DNA from: Sulfitobacter sp.
GTDB taxonomy: Bacteria; Pseudomonadota; Alphaproteobacteria; Rhodobacterales; Rhodobacteraceae
DNA length: 35,110 nucleotides
Assembly (NCBI GenBank): GCA_024636395.1
Contig: JAGXHD010000246.1
Coordinates: forward strand, 1 to 35,110
Reading direction: 5' to 3'
Below the pieces are notes generated by a model. It searched no databases. It saw only the letters and a program-made list of their open reading frames with translations, and was not told the DNA's origin. The position numbers and the translations under genes were made by a program. Shown in pieces: positions 7,980 to 15,586 of this stretch (position 1 is the stretch's first letter; each line of letters starts with the position of its first letter).

Positions 7980-9533
7980 TTACAAGCGAACATCGACGCC
8001 GCGCGCCGGCGCCGCATCAAGATGGATTATGGTAGATTCATCGGGCGTGGCAGTCGCCTGCTGGCCGCCGGATGAAGGGTCACCGCCCGAACCAGAACCT
8101 GCATGATCGCCAGAGTCGGCCCCTTGCCCGAAGGCAAAGCTGATCGACTCGTAGCCCATGCTTTTGAAGGTCTGGCCAAGCTGGTCGATATGCCGACGCA
8201 TCAGATCAAGCGTTTCTGGCCGCTCTGCAATGATGCTGACCGTGATGGCACCATCCTCCGCGACGACGGACATCCGGACACGGCCAAGCTCCTGCGGCGA
8301 GAGGGCGATCTCGGTGGGCCGGTGGGCCGCCTGCGCCATCACGTCGACCAGTTGCCGAGCGATATGGGGGGTTAGATCAGCCCGAAGGCCCGTTGTGCCG
8401 GTCGGCGGTATGGCTGCGCGCGCCGTATCCCAATTGAAAACCTCTGGCGTGTCCGAGGAGGCCAGCAAAGAATGAGCCCCCTCGATTTTGCTTTGGATAT
8501 CTGTCGTGAAACTGCCTGCGTCGGCCTTTACCAAAGTTAGACCGGACGGACTAGCAGGCTGCGGTGTGGTCGGATTTGAAGGAGGTGCGATGGTTTGATT
8601 GAGCTCTCGCGGCGCACCTATGTCACCTGCCGAGCGTTGCAGCTGCGGCTCTGGCGCGGGCTTGGATCTGGCGGCTTTGTGAAGCCGCGCCGCTTCGCCA
8701 AGTGCAGCCTCCTTATCCGTCATCATGGGCTTTTCAGTGCTATTTGTGGCCAAATGCAGAAAGGTCTGCCCAACGATTTGCGCAAAAGAGGAGGCCGCAC
8801 GCGCGGGGGGAGTGTTCTGCAGGGCTGATGCGTCTCCTGTCGAAGCAAGTGCCGCGCTTGACTGTGCGCTCCCCGAGATCCCTTCCGCAGTTACTCCACC
8901 GTCTGGAACAGAGGGCACCGCTTGTAGTGGCGTCGTTCCTGATCCTGAGGGGAGCGTCAGGGCGGATTTCTGCTCGTACTCTGGCTTGGCCTCGATGGTC
9001 GCTTCAGGAAGCCCTGTGCCCCTGCGCATTTGTCCAAAGATGGCACCGTCAGTACCGTTCTCGTCCAACGTCTCCGTTCCTTCCGAGGGCATTGTCATTT
9101 TGGCATCTGTAATGGAATGTGGTGTTGCAAAAGGTGCCGCACCGCTGTTGTTGGAGGATTGTCGCGTGTCAGATCCAGCGGAAACCGGAGCCTGCGCAGA
9201 CCTTGGAAATTCTGTCTTTTCAGCAGCAAACCGGTCTGACTGAGCCCTCTCGCCTCCGTTTGGTTCGGCTGTGGCAGTGCTGCCGACGGAGACGGCACGC
9301 GCGTCTTCACGCGGCCCGTTTTGCTGTTCCGCTCCTGACGCGGTATCTGCTGTGGGCATCTGATCGGGCATTCCTGCAAAGAGCGCGGCAAACTCAGACT
9401 GGTCGTTTCTGGGTCGCCGGGAATCCTGTGATGCTGTGCCTTGCTTTTCCAGGGCGGATTGAGCGGGCACTCCCAAGGCGAGATTAACAGTGGCCTTTGC
9501 GGATTGACCGATATGTCCAACGGGAAAATTCAT
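7980..9533 (-). CDS. fliK: Flagellar hook-length control protein (FliK family)
   Basis: 517 residues. The first ~370 residues are low-complexity, rich in Ser, Ala, Pro, Thr, Gln and Glu, as expected of the extended ruler part of FliK. The conserved C-terminal hook-length domain lies at about residues 385-470, with the family motif LSPQELGRVRMSVVAEDGAI and 'RRHIDQLGQTFKSMGY'. A Gly/Ser-rich tail follows. FliK is secreted through the flagellar export apparatus and switches substrate specificity from hook to filament. The reading frame is intact, unlike flgD just downstream. It is divergent from the flgJ-like gene across 9534-9653. Confidence 0.88.
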   Translation of the reverse strand: MNFPVGHIGQSAKATVNLALGVPAQSALEKQGTASQDSRRPRNDQSEFAALFAGMPDQMPTADTASGAEQQNGPREDARAVSVGSTATAEPNGGERAQSDRFAAEKTEFPRSAQAPVSAGSDTRQSSNNSGAAPFATPHSITDAKMTMPSEGTETLDENGTDGAIFGQMRRGTGLPEATIEAKPEYEQKSALTLPSGSGTTPLQAVPSVPDGGVTAEGISGSAQSSAALASTGDASALQNTPPARAASSFAQIVGQTFLHLATNSTEKPMMTDKEAALGEAARLHKAARSKPAPEPQLQRSAGDIGAPRELNQTIAPPSNPTTPQPASPSGLTLVKADAGSFTTDIQSKIEGAHSLLASSDTPEVFNWDTARAAIPPTGTTGLRADLTPHIARQLVDVMAQAAHRPTEIALSPQELGRVRMSVVAEDGAITVSIIAERPETLDLMRRHIDQLGQTFKSMGYESISFAFGQGADSGDHAGSGSGGDPSSGGQQATATPDESTIIHLDAAPARGVDVRL

Positions 9534-9653
9534 GTGCGCGCCTTTCGGGGTTCTGCCTCGATCCTGGCCACTTAAGCACAGGCTTCCTTACCGGTTGTTT
9601 ACTGCTTTGGGCTCATGATCGGGAAAATCCACTCAATTTAAGGAGTATTCCCA
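9534..9653. promoter_or_regulatory. Divergent flagellar promoter region (fliK / flgJ-like)
   Basis: 120 bases between two divergent flagellar genes, so promoters in both directions are expected. A TTAA occurs near 9572 and another near 9638, but I see no full TTAA-N7-TTAA CtrA site. The downstream gene has a strong AAGGAG eight bases before its ATG. Confidence 0.35.
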
Positions 9654-9938
9654 ATGATCCCGATTCCCCCTGCCGCGTCGGCGGTCGGCTCTGTCCTGCC
9701 CCCGCGTGAGGCGGCGCTGATGGAGGCGGCGCAAAACCTAGAGGCCGTCTTTCTGGCAGAGATGCTGCAATCTGCGGGCCTCGGTCAGACCAGCGAAAGC
9801 TTCGGCGGTGGCGCCGGAGAGCAACAGTTTGGCTCGTTCCTCATACAGGAGCAGGCAAAATACATCGTAAAAGGCGGTGGCATCGGGCTGGCGCAATCAT
9901 TGTTCGAAGCATTGAAGGCACAAGAAAATGACATCTGA
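9654..9938 (+). CDS. Single-domain FlgJ-like rod-binding protein
   Basis: 94 residues matching the N-terminal rod-binding domain of FlgJ: 'AAQNLEAVFLAEMLQSAG' is the signature helix, followed by 'GGAGEQQFGSFLIQEQAKYI' and 'GIGLAQSLFEAL'. The muramidase domain of enterobacterial FlgJ is absent, as is usual in alphaproteobacteria, where the short form acts as a scaffold for rod assembly. AAGGAG lies 8 bases upstream of the ATG. It overlaps the flgN-like gene by 11 bases, so the two are co-transcribed. The frame is intact. Confidence 0.85.
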   Translation: MIPIPPAASAVGSVLPPREAALMEAAQNLEAVFLAEMLQSAGLGQTSESFGGGAGEQQFGSFLIQEQAKYIVKGGGIGLAQSLFEALKAQENDI

Positions 9939-10281
9939 AACCACTGATTTTTCCCGGCTTGATTCCTTGCTGGAGCAGGAGCGCGCGTTTCTTCTGGAAG
10001 GCGATCTGGAGGGATTAGGCACGTTGCTGCCTGCAAAGGAGCAGCTGGTCGCGCTTTTGCTGAGCGACGTTGCCGCGAATCGCGACCAGATCACGCCGCT
10101 GGAGGGCAAGCTCCAGCGCAATCAGCTGCTGCTGGATGGCGCGCTGGATGGAATCAGGGCAGTTGCCGCACGGCTCGCCGCATTGCGTCAGGTCCGGACG
10201 GCACTCGATACCTACGATGCGCGCGGTCGCAAGCTCAGAGTCGAAATGGCGGCAGTGCCGAAAGTAGAGAAGCGCGCCTGA
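9928..10281 (+). CDS. FlgN-like flagellar export chaperone
   Basis: 117 residues, almost entirely helical and rich in Leu, Glu and Arg. It shows the FlgN-type pattern: 'LDSLLEQERAFLLEGDLEGLGTLLPAKEQLVALL' followed by a long second helix ending 'LRQVRTALDTYDARGR'. FlgN binds the hook-filament junction proteins FlgK and FlgL before export. The assignment rests on length, helix pattern and position after the flgJ-like gene, since FlgN proteins are poorly conserved. It is the second gene of a two-gene operon, followed by a weak hairpin at 10306-10333. Confidence 0.7.
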   Translation: MTSETTDFSRLDSLLEQERAFLLEGDLEGLGTLLPAKEQLVALLLSDVAANRDQITPLEGKLQRNQLLLDGALDGIRAVAARLAALRQVRTALDTYDARGRKLRVEMAAVPKVEKRA

Positions 10282-10510
10282 AATCGCTGCATATATAGGA
10301 GTCATTGGCCCGTGCTTCGTCTTGTGCGGGCCAGTTTATTAAAATGCACGACAGAGGCATTTGGGAGATTAAGACTTTCGAAAGCGTGAGACGAGCATGG
10401 TGGCGATGCATCCGAAACCGGGTGGCGCGGCGCTCTCAGGAAGGGGCTGCATACGTCAGAATGGCATTCCTGTCCGATCATGTGCGGACGTTACCCGGGC
10501 GTAAAGCGCC
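10282..10510. other. Orphan sequence next to the motB stub
   Basis: About 230 bases between the flgN-like gene and the motB remnant. Apart from the hairpin at 10306-10333, I find nothing recognisable. Open frames exist on both strands, the longest on the plus strand from 10305, but none has a good ribosome-binding site or resembles a protein I know. It may be residue of whatever event truncated motB. Confidence 0.4.
10306..10333 (+). terminator. Weak hairpin terminator after the flgN-like gene
   Basis: TGGCCCG (10306-10312) pairs with CGGGCCA (10327-10333), and three further pairs, two of them G-U, extend the stem inward. The hairpin is followed by GTTTATT rather than a clean T run, so termination may be partial. 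It begins 24 bases after the stop codon. Confidence 0.5.
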
Positions 10511-10627
10511 TCATCGAAAGGAACATGCTTCAATAGCGACTTTCCATGCACCGCCATGGTGGCCACCGCCTTTGATGACCTTTTTACGTTTAATGATGAC
10601 TGGCGCGAGATTTGCATTCGCACTCAT
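10511..10627 (-). pseudogene. motB: motB 5' fragment (flagellar motor stator protein), truncated
   Basis: On the minus strand an ATG at 10627, with GAGGTGG just upstream, opens a 38-codon frame. Its first ~31 residues match the MotB cytoplasmic N-terminus used in alphaproteobacteria, MSANANLAPVIIKRKKVIKG followed by GGHHGGAWKVA. Intact MotB then continues into 'YADFVTAMMAFFLLMW', the single membrane helix that carries the proton-binding aspartate. Here the match stops after AWKVA, and the frame runs IEACSFR to a stop at 10511-10513. The membrane helix, plug and peptidoglycan-binding OmpA-like domain are all missing, and no more of the gene can be found up to the flgN-like gene. A deletion or rearrangement with a joint near 10535 is the simplest explanation. 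The stub cannot form a stator. Confidence 0.85.
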
Positions 10628-10756
10628 ATCCACCACCTCATTTTCACCCAGAAACAGGAATACCCGCTCAGACGTTATCAAACCGCTAATCGCGCAGGCT
10701 GTGGTTAGCAGGAAGTAAAGCTTGCAATCGGTCTGTGGTAGCGGCCAGATCACACC

Positions 10757-11974
10757 ATGGACGATTTGATCACCGACAGCCGATATTCCTGGACCCGCCT
10801 TGCGCTGACGCTTTTGGTGGCGACGGTGATAAATGCCGGGATGTGGGCGATTGTCGTGATCATGCCGGCGGTCGAGACGGAGTTTGGCGGCAGCCGTGCG
10901 ATGGCCTCTTTGCCCTATACCTTGACGATGATCGGCTTCGCGACAGGCAACTACGCATTGGGCCGCGCTGTGGACCGCTTTGGAATCACGCTGTCGCTTA
11001 TCCTCGCATCGGCGGTGACTGCTGTAGGCTACGGGCTGGCGACGCTGTCGGGTTCGCTACTTATGCTCTCGCTGGCGCAGCTTCTCGTGGGATTCGCGTC
11101 CGCTGTCGGCTTTGGGCCGTTGATTGCGGATATCTCGCACTGGTTCGTGCGCAGGCGGGGCATCGCCGTCGCGATCGCGGCATCGGGTAATTATCTATCG
11201 GGTGCGATCTGGCCCATTCTGCTGGCTGGCGTGCTGCAAGAAAGCGGCTGGCGGGCCGTGTATCTGGTGATGGCGGTTGTCACGCTCGCTGTGGTGATTC
11301 CGCTGGCATTCGCCCTGCGCCGTAGCCTGCCGGAGGAGGCGCAAACCGCAGCACAGACCGCCTCCTTGCTCAACGCGAAATCGGCGGGTCTGTCGCCGCG
11401 CGCTCTGCAATATCTGCTGGGGTTCGCCGGCATTTGCTGTTGCCTCGCCATGTCCATGCCGCAGGTGCACATCGTGGCGCTGTGTGTGGGGCTTGGATAT
11501 GGTCCGGCCGTGGGCGCGCAGATGCTGTCGCTGATGTTGCTTGGCGGTGTCGCATCCCGCATCGTCTCTGGGTTGCTGGCCGACAGGCTCGGCGGCGTGC
11601 GCACCCTTCTGATCGGGTCGTGTTTGCAAACGCTGGCGCTGTTTCTGTATCTGCCCGCGGGCGGCATGGTCTCGCTCTATCTCGTCAGCCTGGTTTTCGG
11701 GCTGAGCCAGGGGGGAATCGTGCCCAGCTATGCGCTCATCGTGCGGGAATACATGCCCGCCAAGGAGGCAGGGGCGCGTGTTGGTTTTGTCATGATGGCG
11801 ACGATTTTGGGGATGGCACTGGGCGGCTGGCTGTCGGGTGTGATCTACGATTTAAGCGGGTCCTACACGCTCGCCTTCGTAAATGGCATTGTCTGGAACG
11901 GGGTGAACGTTGCCATCATCCTTTGGCTGATCTCTCGCAGCCGTCCGCGTGCACGTACGGCCGTGCTGGCCTAG
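10757..11974 (+). CDS. Major facilitator superfamily transporter
   Basis: 405 residues with about 12 hydrophobic segments, starting MDDLITDSRYSWTRLALTLL. The loop between helices 2 and 3 reads 'GNYALGRAVDRFGI', and the equivalent loop in the second half reads 'GGVASRIVSGLLADRLGGVR', the MFS signature. The layout is that of monocarboxylate/oxalate-type MFS proteins ('GGSRAMASLPYTLTMIGFATGN'). The substrate is unknown. There is no strong Shine-Dalgarno. It lies immediately beyond the motB stub, so the upstream end of its promoter region may be new sequence created by the flagellar deletion. Its TAG stop is one base from the convergent trhO stop. Confidence 0.8.
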   Translation: MDDLITDSRYSWTRLALTLLVATVINAGMWAIVVIMPAVETEFGGSRAMASLPYTLTMIGFATGNYALGRAVDRFGITLSLILASAVTAVGYGLATLSGSLLMLSLAQLLVGFASAVGFGPLIADISHWFVRRRGIAVAIAASGNYLSGAIWPILLAGVLQESGWRAVYLVMAVVTLAVVIPLAFALRRSLPEEAQTAAQTASLLNAKSAGLSPRALQYLLGFAGICCCLAMSMPQVHIVALCVGLGYGPAVGAQMLSLMLLGGVASRIVSGLLADRLGGVRTLLIGSCLQTLALFLYLPAGGMVSLYLVSLVFGLSQGGIVPSYALIVREYMPAKEAGARVGFVMMATILGMALGGWLSGVIYDLSGSYTLAFVNGIVWNGVNVAIILWLISRSRPRARTAVLA

Positions 11975-11975
11975 T

Positions 11976-12866
11976 TCACCACTTGCGCCGCTTCATCAGA
12001 CCGATCTGCTTTTGCCGCTCGCGAAAGCGGTTTTTGTCGTCTTCGGTCGTCTCGTCCACGCAGTGATGGCAGCTCACGCCCGCCTCATATCCGGCCCGAT
12101 CAGTGTCCGCCGGTAGGATCGGACGGCGGCAGCCGTGACACAGAAGATGGGGGCCGGGCCTCAGCCCATGCTCCACGCTCACGCGATTGTCGAACACGAA
12201 ACATGAACCCTGCCAGGTACTTTGCGCGGCAGGCACGTCTTCGAGGTACTTCAGGATGCCGCCCTTGAGATGGAATACGTCCTCGACCCCCTGACCGAGT
12301 AGATAGTTCGTCGACTTCTCACAACGGATGCCGCCGGTGCAGAACATGGCGATCTTCTTATTGTGAAAGCGGTGCTTGTTGGCCTCCCACCATGCGGGAA
12401 ATTCGCCGAAGCTGGCGGTTTTTGGGTCGATTGCACCATCAAACGTGCCGATCGCCACCTCGTAATCGTTTCTGGTATCGATCACGGCTACATCGTCGCG
12501 GCCGATCAAGTCGTTCCAGTCTGCGGGTGCCACATAATGCCCGACGCTCGCGCGCGGGTCCACGTCGGGCTGGCCCATCGTCACGATCTCGCGTTTGATG
12601 CGGACTTTCATCTTCCCGAAGGGCGGCACATCGGAGTGAGCGATCTTGTGCTCGAGGTCGGCACAACCCGGTAGGGCGCGCAAATGCGCCAGCACGATAT
12701 CGACCGCGGCCTGCGACGGCCCCGCGATCGTCCCGTTCACCCCTTCACGCGCGAGCAGCAGCGTTCCTGTCACGCCCTGCGCCAGACACAGTTCCTGCAA
12801 CGGCGGCTTGAGCGCGTCGGGATCGTCAAAGCGTGCAAAGTGGTAAAGGGCTGCGATGGTGTACAT
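11976..12866 (-). CDS. trhO: tRNA uridine(34) hydroxylase TrhO (rhodanese family, YceA-like)
   Basis: 296 residues from the ATG at 12866, the start that matches the family (MYTIAALYHFARFDDP). The open frame continues far upstream but overlaps the divergent pncA gene. Domain order: an N-terminal TrhO/acylphosphatase-like domain (about 1-95), then a rhodanese domain (about 110-215) with active loop CTGGIR, Cys176, followed by Cys182. The C-terminal 80 residues hold two cysteine pairs, 'CHGCRRP' and 'CHHC', that look metal-binding. TrhO makes 5-hydroxyuridine at position 34 of certain tRNAs. No clear Shine-Dalgarno is seen. It is divergent from pncA with 90 bases between. Confidence 0.9.
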   Translation of the reverse strand: MYTIAALYHFARFDDPDALKPPLQELCLAQGVTGTLLLAREGVNGTIAGPSQAAVDIVLAHLRALPGCADLEHKIAHSDVPPFGKMKVRIKREIVTMGQPDVDPRASVGHYVAPADWNDLIGRDDVAVIDTRNDYEVAIGTFDGAIDPKTASFGEFPAWWEANKHRFHNKKIAMFCTGGIRCEKSTNYLLGQGVEDVFHLKGGILKYLEDVPAAQSTWQGSCFVFDNRVSVEHGLRPGPHLLCHGCRRPILPADTDRAGYEAGVSCHHCVDETTEDDKNRFRERQKQIGLMKRRKW

Positions 12867-12956
12867 AGGATCGAAATAGGCTGCGCAGGGGTTGTTGTGC
12901 AAGAGGTGCATGGGGTAAAACAGAGTCCATCCAATTCCTGCGCAGAAAGTTATTTC

Positions 12957-13550
12957 ATGCACGCCCTTCTCGTCATCGACGTCCAGAATGATTTTTGCAA
13001 CGGTGGCGCTCTCGCCGTTGCGGGTGGGGATAATATCGTCGCGGGGATCAACACGCTGATGGGCCGGTTCGACGCGGTCGTGCTGACACAGGATTGGCAT
13101 CCGGCCGGCCATTCCTCTTTCGCCTCCAGCCATGCGGCCAAAGCTCCCTATGACATGATGCAAATGCCCTACGGTCCACAGGTTCTCTGGCCCGATCATT
13201 GTATTCAAGGCACTGTAGGAGCGTCGTTTCACCCCGTGTTAGAGACCGATCGCGCCGATCTGGTGATCCGCAAGGGGTACAATCCTGCCATCGACAGCTA
13301 CTCTGCGTTTTTCGAGAATGACCATAAAACGCCGACGGGTCTCGAAGGGTACCTGCGCACGCGGGGGATCACCGACCTGACCCTTGTGGGTCTCGCCCTG
13401 GACTTTTGCGTGAACTATTCGGCGGTGGATGCGGCCCAGCTTGGATTTGCGGTGACGGTCAACACGGACCTGTGCCGCGCGATTGACCTGAACGGGTCAT
13501 TGGCGGAGGCGCGCAAAGCCATGACAGGCGCGGGTGTCACCCTCCGCTGA
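12957..13550 (+). CDS. pncA: Nicotinamidase (PncA)
   Basis: 197 residues, starting MHALLVIDVQNDFCNGGALA. The isochorismatase-fold catalytic triad is visible: Asp8 (IDVQND), Lys106 (IRKGYNP) and nucleophile Cys151 (LALDFCVNYSA, preceded by the usual G-x-A). Metal ligands include Asp46 and His48 (TQDWHPAGH) and His81 (PDHC). The enzyme hydrolyses nicotinamide to nicotinate and ammonia in NAD salvage. The product is used by pncB, which lies one gene further on. The ATG at 12957 is chosen because it begins the conserved first strand; the frame is open upstream. Its last 14 bases overlap the 3' end of the convergent marC gene. Confidence 0.92.
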   Translation: MHALLVIDVQNDFCNGGALAVAGGDNIVAGINTLMGRFDAVVLTQDWHPAGHSSFASSHAAKAPYDMMQMPYGPQVLWPDHCIQGTVGASFHPVLETDRADLVIRKGYNPAIDSYSAFFENDHKTPTGLEGYLRTRGITDLTLVGLALDFCVNYSAVDAAQLGFAVTVNTDLCRAIDLNGSLAEARKAMTGAGVTLR

Positions 13551-14196
13551 AGGGCGAATCTTCCATCGGTGTCAGGTTCAGGAGCCCGAGCGCATCCAGA
13601 CCGCCCAGCGTCGCGTCGACTGCGACCGTGGCGAGAATGATGCCCATCACGCGGCTGATGACGCTGGCGCCGGTGGTCCCGATGAGCTGACCAATTTTGC
13701 TTGCCAGCAGCAGTAGAACCAGCGTGATCAGCAAAACGAATATCAACAATCCAGCGGTAATCACCTGATCAATGACAGGATTGGTATGATTGTCGGTCAG
13801 TATGACGATCGCCAGCATCGCACCGGGTGACGCGATGGAGGGCATCGCCAGCGGAAACACCGCACCTGACAAATGATCGCGTCCGGCTTCCTCGATCTCC
13901 CTTTGGGGCTTTGCGTCGCCAAAAATCATGCTGAGCGCGAAAAGAAACAGAATGATCCCGCCCGCCACCTGAAACGAGCCAAGGCGAAGACCAAGCGATT
14001 CAAGCAGATACTGCCCGCCGATCAAAAAGGCCATCAGGACCGCAGCCGACACCAGAACCGCGCGGACTGCGAATTTCCGGTGCAGCGATTTCGGCACATG
14101 TGCCGTAGCATACATGAAAACAGGCAGGCTGCCGATCGGATCGATGACCACAAAAAGAGTAATGAGTTCCCGAAGAAGAGTTGGCCAGTCAAACAT
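13537..14196 (-). CDS. MarC-family integral membrane protein
   Basis: 219 residues with six predicted membrane helices. The first carries the family motif 'LFVVIDPIGSLPVFMYAT', and the duplicated half contains 'FPLAMPSIASPGAMLAIVIL', the second NP/SP-type motif of MarC proteins. MarC was once linked to multiple antibiotic resistance, but its real function is unknown. It is divergent from pncB and overlaps the end of pncA by 14 bases on the opposite strand. I see no functional tie to NAD salvage beyond position. Confidence 0.88.
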   Translation of the reverse strand: MFDWPTLLRELITLFVVIDPIGSLPVFMYATAHVPKSLHRKFAVRAVLVSAAVLMAFLIGGQYLLESLGLRLGSFQVAGGIILFLFALSMIFGDAKPQREIEEAGRDHLSGAVFPLAMPSIASPGAMLAIVILTDNHTNPVIDQVITAGLLIFVLLITLVLLLLASKIGQLIGTTGASVISRVMGIILATVAVDATLGGLDALGLLNLTPMEDSPFSGG

Positions 14197-14293
14197 GATA
14201 CGCTTTCAGTGCTTTGCGGGTTGCCGGTGCTCTACCTGCTTGCTCCCTTGGGGATGTTGCGCCACACATACACTGCCTAACGGAGCAAGCCAA

Positions 14294-15586
14294 ATGGTTG
14301 ATATCGCCACGCGAGTCTGGAATCATAAATGGAAGATCGATCCCATTGTGCGGTCGCTCATCGATACAGATTTCTACAAGCTCCTGATGTGCCAGTCGAT
14401 CTTTCGCAACAAGCCCGACACGGAGGTGACGTTCAGCCTCATCAACCGATCCAAGCATATCCCTTTGGCCGATTTGATTGACGAGAGGGAGTTGCGCGAG
14501 CAGCTCGATCATATCCGATCGCTTTCGCTCAGCCGGGGCGAATCCACGTGGCTGCGTGGCAATACATTCTATGGCAAGCGCCAGATGTTCCGCTCCGATT
14601 TCATGGAATGGTTCGAGAACCTAAAGCTGCCGCCCTATCATCTTGAGCGCAAGGGCGATCAATACGAGCTGACGTTCAAGGGCAAATGGCATGAGGTCAT
14701 GCTCTGGGAGATTCCGGCGCTTGCCGTGTTGATGGAGCTACGCGGCCGCGCGGTTCTCGACCGGATGGAGCGGTTCGAGCTTCAGGTGCTCTATGCCCGC
14801 GCGATGACGCGCGTGTGGGAAAAGGTCGAGGCGCTGCGCGATATACCAGATCTGTCGATTGCCGATTTCGGCACGCGGCGGCGCCACAGCTATCTGTGGC
14901 AGGACTGGTGTGTGCAGGCCATGAGCGAAGGGCTGGGCGCTAAATTCACCGGCACCTCCAATTGCAAGATCGCCATGAAGCGGGAGATGGAGGCAATCGG
15001 CACCAACGCCCACGAGTTGCCCATGGTCTATGCCGCACTGGCGCAAAGCGATGAAGAGCTGTTTCAAGCTCCCTATAAGGTCTTGGAGGATTGGCACGAG
15101 GAGCACGAAGGCAACTTGCGCATCATTCTGCCTGACACTTACGGTAGCCAAGGCTTTCTGGATAACGCGCCCGATTGGCTGGCTGGCTGGACCGGCATCC
15201 GCATCGACAGCGGCGATCCCGCCACTGCCGCACAGCAGGCGATCAATTGGTGGATTTCACGTGGCGAGGATCCGCGCAAGAAGCGGGTAATTTTCAGCGA
15301 TGGCCTCGATGTTGCCAAGATCAAGGAACTCCACCAGCAATTTTCGGGCAAGACGGCGATTTCCTTTGGTTGGGGAACGCTTCTGACCAATGATTTCCGT
15401 GGCCTTGTACCCGACGATGCGCTGTCCCCCTTCAGTCTCGTTTGTAAAGCGGTCAGCGCAAATGGCGTGCCGACTGTGAAACTCTCGGACAACCCCAACA
15501 AGGCGATGGGACCGGCCGATGAGATCGAGCGCTACAAGCGTGTGTTCAGCCTTGGCAAGCAGGAAGCGCAGGAGGTGGTAGTATGA
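14294..15586 (+). CDS. pncB: Nicotinate phosphoribosyltransferase (PncB)
   Basis: 430 residues from the ATG at 14294, which has CGGAG 9 bases upstream; the open frame extends further but without such a site. Conserved features: 'SLIDTDFYKLLMCQSI' near the N-terminus, 'DFGTRRRHS' containing the histidine that is phosphorylated in the ATP-coupled reaction, 'GTSN' in FTGTSNCKIA, and 'RIDSGDP' and 'FGWGTLLTND' in the phosphoribosyl-binding barrel. It joins nicotinate to PRPP to give nicotinate mononucleotide, the committed step of the Preiss-Handler pathway. With pncA it completes nicotinamide salvage. The stop overlaps the next start (ATGA), so it is coupled to the class IV aminotransferase. Confidence 0.93.
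   Translation: MVDIATRVWNHKWKIDPIVRSLIDTDFYKLLMCQSIFRNKPDTEVTFSLINRSKHIPLADLIDERELREQLDHIRSLSLSRGESTWLRGNTFYGKRQMFRSDFMEWFENLKLPPYHLERKGDQYELTFKGKWHEVMLWEIPALAVLMELRGRAVLDRMERFELQVLYARAMTRVWEKVEALRDIPDLSIADFGTRRRHSYLWQDWCVQAMSEGLGAKFTGTSNCKIAMKREMEAIGTNAHELPMVYAALAQSDEELFQAPYKVLEDWHEEHEGNLRIILPDTYGSQGFLDNAPDWLAGWTGIRIDSGDPATAAQQAINWWISRGEDPRKKRVIFSDGLDVAKIKELHQQFSGKTAISFGWGTLLTNDFRGLVPDDALSPFSLVCKAVSANGVPTVKLSDNPNKAMGPADEIERYKRVFSLGKQEAQEVVV

Noticed and set aside
10305..10718. 137-codon plus-strand open frame in the motB region
   Set aside because: It runs antisense through the recognised motB stub, has no ribosome-binding site, and its residues (Trp/Arg/His-rich) match no family.
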